Origin: a virus
Direction: 5' to 3' (one strand)
Length of the DNA stretch: 20,406 nt
Virus record (IMG/VR): IMGVR_UViG_3300046007_002000
Coordinates: 1 to 20,406 of that record
Both the position numbers and the translations under genes were made by a program. Positions 17,851-20,406 of this stretch are shown piece after piece (position 1 is the stretch's first letter; each line of letters begins with the position of its first letter). Under the pieces are notes generated by a model. The model had not been told where the DNA came from. It did not search any database and saw only the letters and a program-made list of their open reading frames with translations.

Positions 17851-19437
17851 ATGGCTAATAACAGAATTCAAATTAAGAGAAGTCCATCTACGGCCACGCC
17901 TTCGTCATTACAACCAGGCGAACTAGCGTTTTCTAACGCTACAGGCGGGTCAGGTGTCCTTTTTATTGGTTCTACTGATGGAGGCACAGTTGTTCCTATC
18001 GCTGGTGTTAGAACTCCTGGTACTCTGACAGCTAACCAAGCTCTTGTTGCAAACGCAACTTCTGGCATTGATAAAGTCATTGTAGCCAATCTTGTTCCTA
18101 CAAATATCTGGGCTAATGGAGCCACAGCTAATTCAGGCGATGTTCTGTATTCAGATGGATCTAAAGTTTATTGGAGGGCTCCTTCTGCTGGTATTGCAGG
18201 TTCAAACGCTCAAGTTCAATTTAATGACAGTGGAGTCCTTGCCGGTGATGCTGGTCTAACTTACGATAAAAATACTGACACTCTAACAACTGTAAGTCTA
18301 TTAGTGACTTCTAATGTTACGGCTTCTAGTGTTAATGCTGCTATTATTCAAGTCGGAACTTCTGTAGTTGCAAATTCATCAAGACTTGTTATCGGAACTG
18401 ATGTTGGTCTTCAAGTCAACGGCACTATAGGTACAGCAGGTCAAATTCTTTATTCTAATGGTACGACTGGTTATTGGGCAGCTGCTCCAACAGGAGATAT
18501 TACTGCAGTCACAGCAGGCGATGGTCTTACTGGGGGTGGAACTTCTGGAGATGTAACTCTTAATGTTGTCGCAGGTAACGGTCTTTCTGTTTCAGCTGAC
18601 GCTGTTGCAGTTCTTGCTAATACTGGTGTTGTTGCTAACTCTACTGGTATCTTTATTGGGCAGCCAGTTTCAACAACTAGTAATGTTACATTCGCTAATG
18701 TAGTAACCACTTTTCTTACAGTTAGTGGTAATACTAATCTCGGTGACGCTTCGGCTGATAAGATTAATACTTTCGGATCTTTCTCTAACAGTCTAATACC
18801 AGATGCCAACGTCAGCTACAATATCGGTACTAATGCTCTCCGTTGGAATGAAATCCATGCTTCTAACGTTCACTCAGTAGTAGGTTATTTCGATAATAAT
18901 CTTAACGTTGGTGGTGACCTTATCATAACTGGTAATCTTGTTACACAAAATGTTCAGTCAGTCGTTATCTCCGATCCTATGCTCTATCTTGCTAGTAATA
19001 ACTACGTTAGCGACTTGGTTGATATTGGTTTTTCTGCTAACTATTATGATGGTTCTACTCAGAGACATACTGGCTTCTTCCGTGATGCTACTGATGGTGT
19101 CTGGAAACTATTCGCTAACTCAACTCAAGAGCTTTCGGGCAACAATGTTATTAACACTACTGCAGTAGGTTATACTACTGCTACTCTAGTTACCTATCTA
19201 ACTTCTGGTGGTCTTGTAACAAACGCAACTTCTGTCTATGTAACTGCTAATTCTACAGTAAATGTAAATATCTCTGCTAATGTTATATCTCTTTCTGAAA
19301 GAGCAAATAATGATTTACTATTTGCTAACTCTACAGGTGGTATTACTGGTCTAGCTCTAAATACTACTGGTGGATACGTTCTACAGTCAAACGGAACAGC
19401 TATCGTTTACGACTATTTGGATGGCGGAACGTTCTAA
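17851..19437 (+). CDS. Tail fibre-like structural protein with MANNRIQIKRS head and LDGGTF end (528 aa)
   Basis: Probable fibre or adhesin. Residues 1-50 form a small head (IQIKRS, then LQPGELAF, then GVLFIGSTDGG) similar to phage fibre N-terminal domains of the Mtd-N type, in which a GE(L/I)A step is followed by a display turn. Shaft modules follow: GTIGTAGQILYSNGTTGYWA (about 190-212), TAGDGLTGGG onward (221-268), SYNIGTNALRW (about 318-340), and a GDLIITGNLVTQNVQSVVIS module with DPMLYLASNN (about 350-385). Next comes a VDIGFSANYYDGSTQRHTGF domain with RDATDGVWKLF, which I associate with phage tail fibre-like proteins. The protein ends YDYLDGGTF. It sits behind its own candidate late promoters, unlike the overlapping genes upstream. 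The structural role is well supported by composition and context; the ligand is unknown. Confidence 0.7.
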   Translation: MANNRIQIKRSPSTATPSSLQPGELAFSNATGGSGVLFIGSTDGGTVVPIAGVRTPGTLTANQALVANATSGIDKVIVANLVPTNIWANGATANSGDVLYSDGSKVYWRAPSAGIAGSNAQVQFNDSGVLAGDAGLTYDKNTDTLTTVSLLVTSNVTASSVNAAIIQVGTSVVANSSRLVIGTDVGLQVNGTIGTAGQILYSNGTTGYWAAAPTGDITAVTAGDGLTGGGTSGDVTLNVVAGNGLSVSADAVAVLANTGVVANSTGIFIGQPVSTTSNVTFANVVTTFLTVSGNTNLGDASADKINTFGSFSNSLIPDANVSYNIGTNALRWNEIHASNVHSVVGYFDNNLNVGGDLIITGNLVTQNVQSVVISDPMLYLASNNYVSDLVDIGFSANYYDGSTQRHTGFFRDATDGVWKLFANSTQELSGNNVINTTAVGYTTATLVTYLTSGGLVTNATSVYVTANSTVNVNISANVISLSERANNDLLFANSTGGITGLALNTTGGYVLQSNGTAIVYDYLDGGTF

Positions 19438-19467
19438 TCGTATCATCCTTACAAAGGTAATTATACT

Positions 19468-19680
19468 ATGGATCCTGAAATTGTCAATATCTATATTGAA
19501 AGATTATTAAACGAAGTGGCGGAGGGTGCTAAATCTCGCATCCTCCTCGAAACCAGATTAAAATATACTGAGTCTATAAATGTCAATCTTTCTGGAAGAA
19601 TACAACAATTAGAGGCGCAGTTAGAAAAACAGAATAAAAAGATTACAAAAAAAGAAGTAAATACTTCTGATACTTTTTAA
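19468..19680 (+). CDS. Small coiled-coil protein between two fibre genes (70 aa)
   Basis: The start MDPEIVNIYIERLLNEVAEG is followed by one long amphipathic helix (about residues 5-62, with LSGRIQQLEAQLEKQNKK), predicted to form a coiled coil. The C-terminal tail is Lys-rich and then TSDTF. Short proteins beginning with a D-P-E-(I/V) helix are familiar to me beside fibre genes in marine T4-like phages. The RBS AAAGG (19453-19457) is 10 bases before the ATG. The gene lies in the same arrangement as the 69-aa gene at 13602: a short coiled-coil gene immediately before a long fibre. It might be a linker or a fibre-folding chaperone. No sequence homology to T4 gp57A is visible, and the function is unknown. 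Confidence 0.65.
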   Translation: MDPEIVNIYIERLLNEVAEGAKSRILLETRLKYTESINVNLSGRIQQLEAQLEKQNKKITKKEVNTSDTF

Positions 19681-19683
19681 AAC

Positions 19684-19699
19684 TTCGGTATATACCGAA
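19684..19699 (+). repeat. Perfect 16-bp palindrome upstream of a fibre gene
   Basis: TTCGGTATATACCGAA equals its own reverse complement and sits in the 36-base gap between the 70-aa gene and the next fibre gene, just upstream of GAGGA. As RNA it can form a 6-bp stem with an AUAU loop. No T-run follows, so it does not look like an intrinsic terminator. A protein-binding site or leader hairpin is possible. Confidence 0.75.
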
Positions 19700-19705
19700 C
19701 TGTAC

Positions 19706-19710
19706 GAGGA
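19706..19710 (+). promoter_or_regulatory. Ribosome binding site for the partial fibre gene
   Basis: GAGGA with 6 bases to the ATG at 19717. It fixes the start of the partial gene at the right edge, whose N-terminus (MANNRVQVKRT) matches the paralogue at 17851. Confidence 0.7.
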
Positions 19711-19716
19711 AGCCAT

Positions 19717-20406
19717 ATGGCAAACAATAGGGTTCAAGTAAAACGCACGTCTACAGCTGGACGTACGCCTAACACCACTGGTTCATACGCCACAAATTCT
19801 CAATATATTTCAGCGGGCGAACTAGCCCTTAATATGACAGATGGTATTCTTTATACCTCTGACGGAACAAATCTTATTGAAATTGGTGCTAATAATACTA
19901 ATCAACGTATAACCAATTCTCTCACTGTTAATAACGATAAAAATTTAAGGTTTGTAACTGTCAATACATCTGCTGCGGTATCATTCGTTCAGCAGAGTGA
20001 TGATAATTTCGTCATGTATTCGACTAATACCGCATATGGCCAAAGAGCAATATGGAGCGTTTACGCTAATAGTATAACGTCAAATCTTCAAATACAAGTT
20101 CCGTTACAATTAAATGCTGGTCTTGTTGCTAATGGCGGATTAGGTTCTGCTGGCCAAGTATTAACGTCAAACGGTACTACGACATATTGGTCAACTGTTT
20201 CTGGCGGCGCAGGCTCAGTAAACACAGCGGTTCAATATACTTGGACTAATCTTCACACATTCAGTGCTAACGTAGCATTCACTGGTAACGGTATAGGTCT
20301 TACGACAAATACTGCAGCAATATATCTAGGTGGATTAGCAGATAATAACTGGAAAATTGGTAGAAATACAGGTTCTACTACAAAATGGAGATACACTAAT
20401 AACTCA
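19717..20406 (+). CDS. Tail fibre-like protein, paralogue of the 528-aa protein (3' end outside window)
   Basis: The frame is open from the ATG at 19717 to the right edge: 230 codons with no stop, so the gene continues. The head is MANNRVQVKRTSTAGRTPNT followed by YISAGELALNMTDGILYTSD. It repeats the head of the 528-aa protein (MANNRIQIKRS, PGELAF, GVLFIG) with a longer loop between the basic start and the GELA step. Residues about 138-162 contain GLGSAGQVLTSNGTTTYWST, also shared with the 528-aa protein (GTIGTAGQILYSNGTTGYWA). Residues about 180-230 (FSANVAFTGNGIGL, LGGLADNNWKIGRN) look like the start of a further beta module. The matching heads suggest that both proteins attach to the same kind of virion site. 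The RBS and palindrome lie just upstream. The C-terminal receptor-binding part is not visible. Confidence 0.7.
   Translation, partial: MANNRVQVKRTSTAGRTPNTTGSYATNSQYISAGELALNMTDGILYTSDGTNLIEIGANNTNQRITNSLTVNNDKNLRFVTVNTSAAVSFVQQSDDNFVMYSTNTAYGQRAIWSVYANSITSNLQIQVPLQLNAGLVANGGLGSAGQVLTSNGTTTYWSTVSGGAGSVNTAVQYTWTNLHTFSANVAFTGNGIGLTTNTAAIYLGGLADNNWKIGRNTGSTTKWRYTNNS

Noticed and set aside
18938-19168. A + strand open frame of 76 codons in a second frame inside the 528-aa fibre gene
   Set aside because: It is an out-of-frame shadow. The Leu/Thr/Met-rich product has no recognisable pattern and the host frame carries conserved fibre modules.
19653-19668. AGAAGTA-AA-TACTTCT hairpin at the end of the 70-aa gene followed by a short T-run
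   Set aside because: It lies inside the coding frame, the stem is AT-rich with a tiny loop, and the T-run is several bases away; it is too weak to call a terminator.

Overview
The window is a densely packed block of late structural genes from a T4-like (contractile-tailed, myovirus-type) bacteriophage. All genes lie on the + strand. They abut, overlap by 1-4 bases or are separated by only a few bases, and the longest gene-free stretch is about 75 bases. The DNA is AT-rich, and the proteins are full of Asn/Thr/Ser/Val beta-type repeats. The protein families resemble those of marine T4-like phages (cyanophages, SAR11-type phages), but the host cannot be read from this window. No tRNA, integrase, CRISPR array, reverse transcriptase or metabolic gene is present.

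Bases 1-13596 hold the baseplate. First is the 3' part of a gp6-like baseplate wedge protein, cut by the left edge. Next come a 982-aa protein in the gp7 position, a 304-aa mini-fibre with a T4 gp9/gp10-type N-terminal attachment motif, a gp8-like wedge protein, and a 2132-aa structural protein with a DUF4815-type N-terminal region. This keeps the T4 order 6-7-8, but with a fibre gene inserted between 7 and 8.

Bases 13602-20406 hold a fibre/adhesin cassette. It starts with a 69-aa coiled-coil protein and a 1122-aa fibre with tandem 63-residue repeats. Two small overlapping beta-structured proteins follow (109 and 89 aa). After a 75-bp intergenic region with two identical 23-bp repeats that look like tandem late promoters comes a 528-aa fibre-like protein. 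The window closes with a 70-aa coiled-coil protein and the first 230 codons of another fibre-like gene, which runs off the right edge.

The gene products probably act together. The wedge proteins build the baseplate, the large DUF4815 protein is probably a peripheral baseplate or tail component, and the fibre-like proteins provide host-contact appendages. The strongest signals beyond routine annotation are the shared modules among these proteins, the common C-terminal Leu-Asp-Gly-Gly-Thr-Phe ending of two of them, the tandem palindromic repeats at 17780-17825, and the short coiled-coil genes that precede two of the fibre genes.
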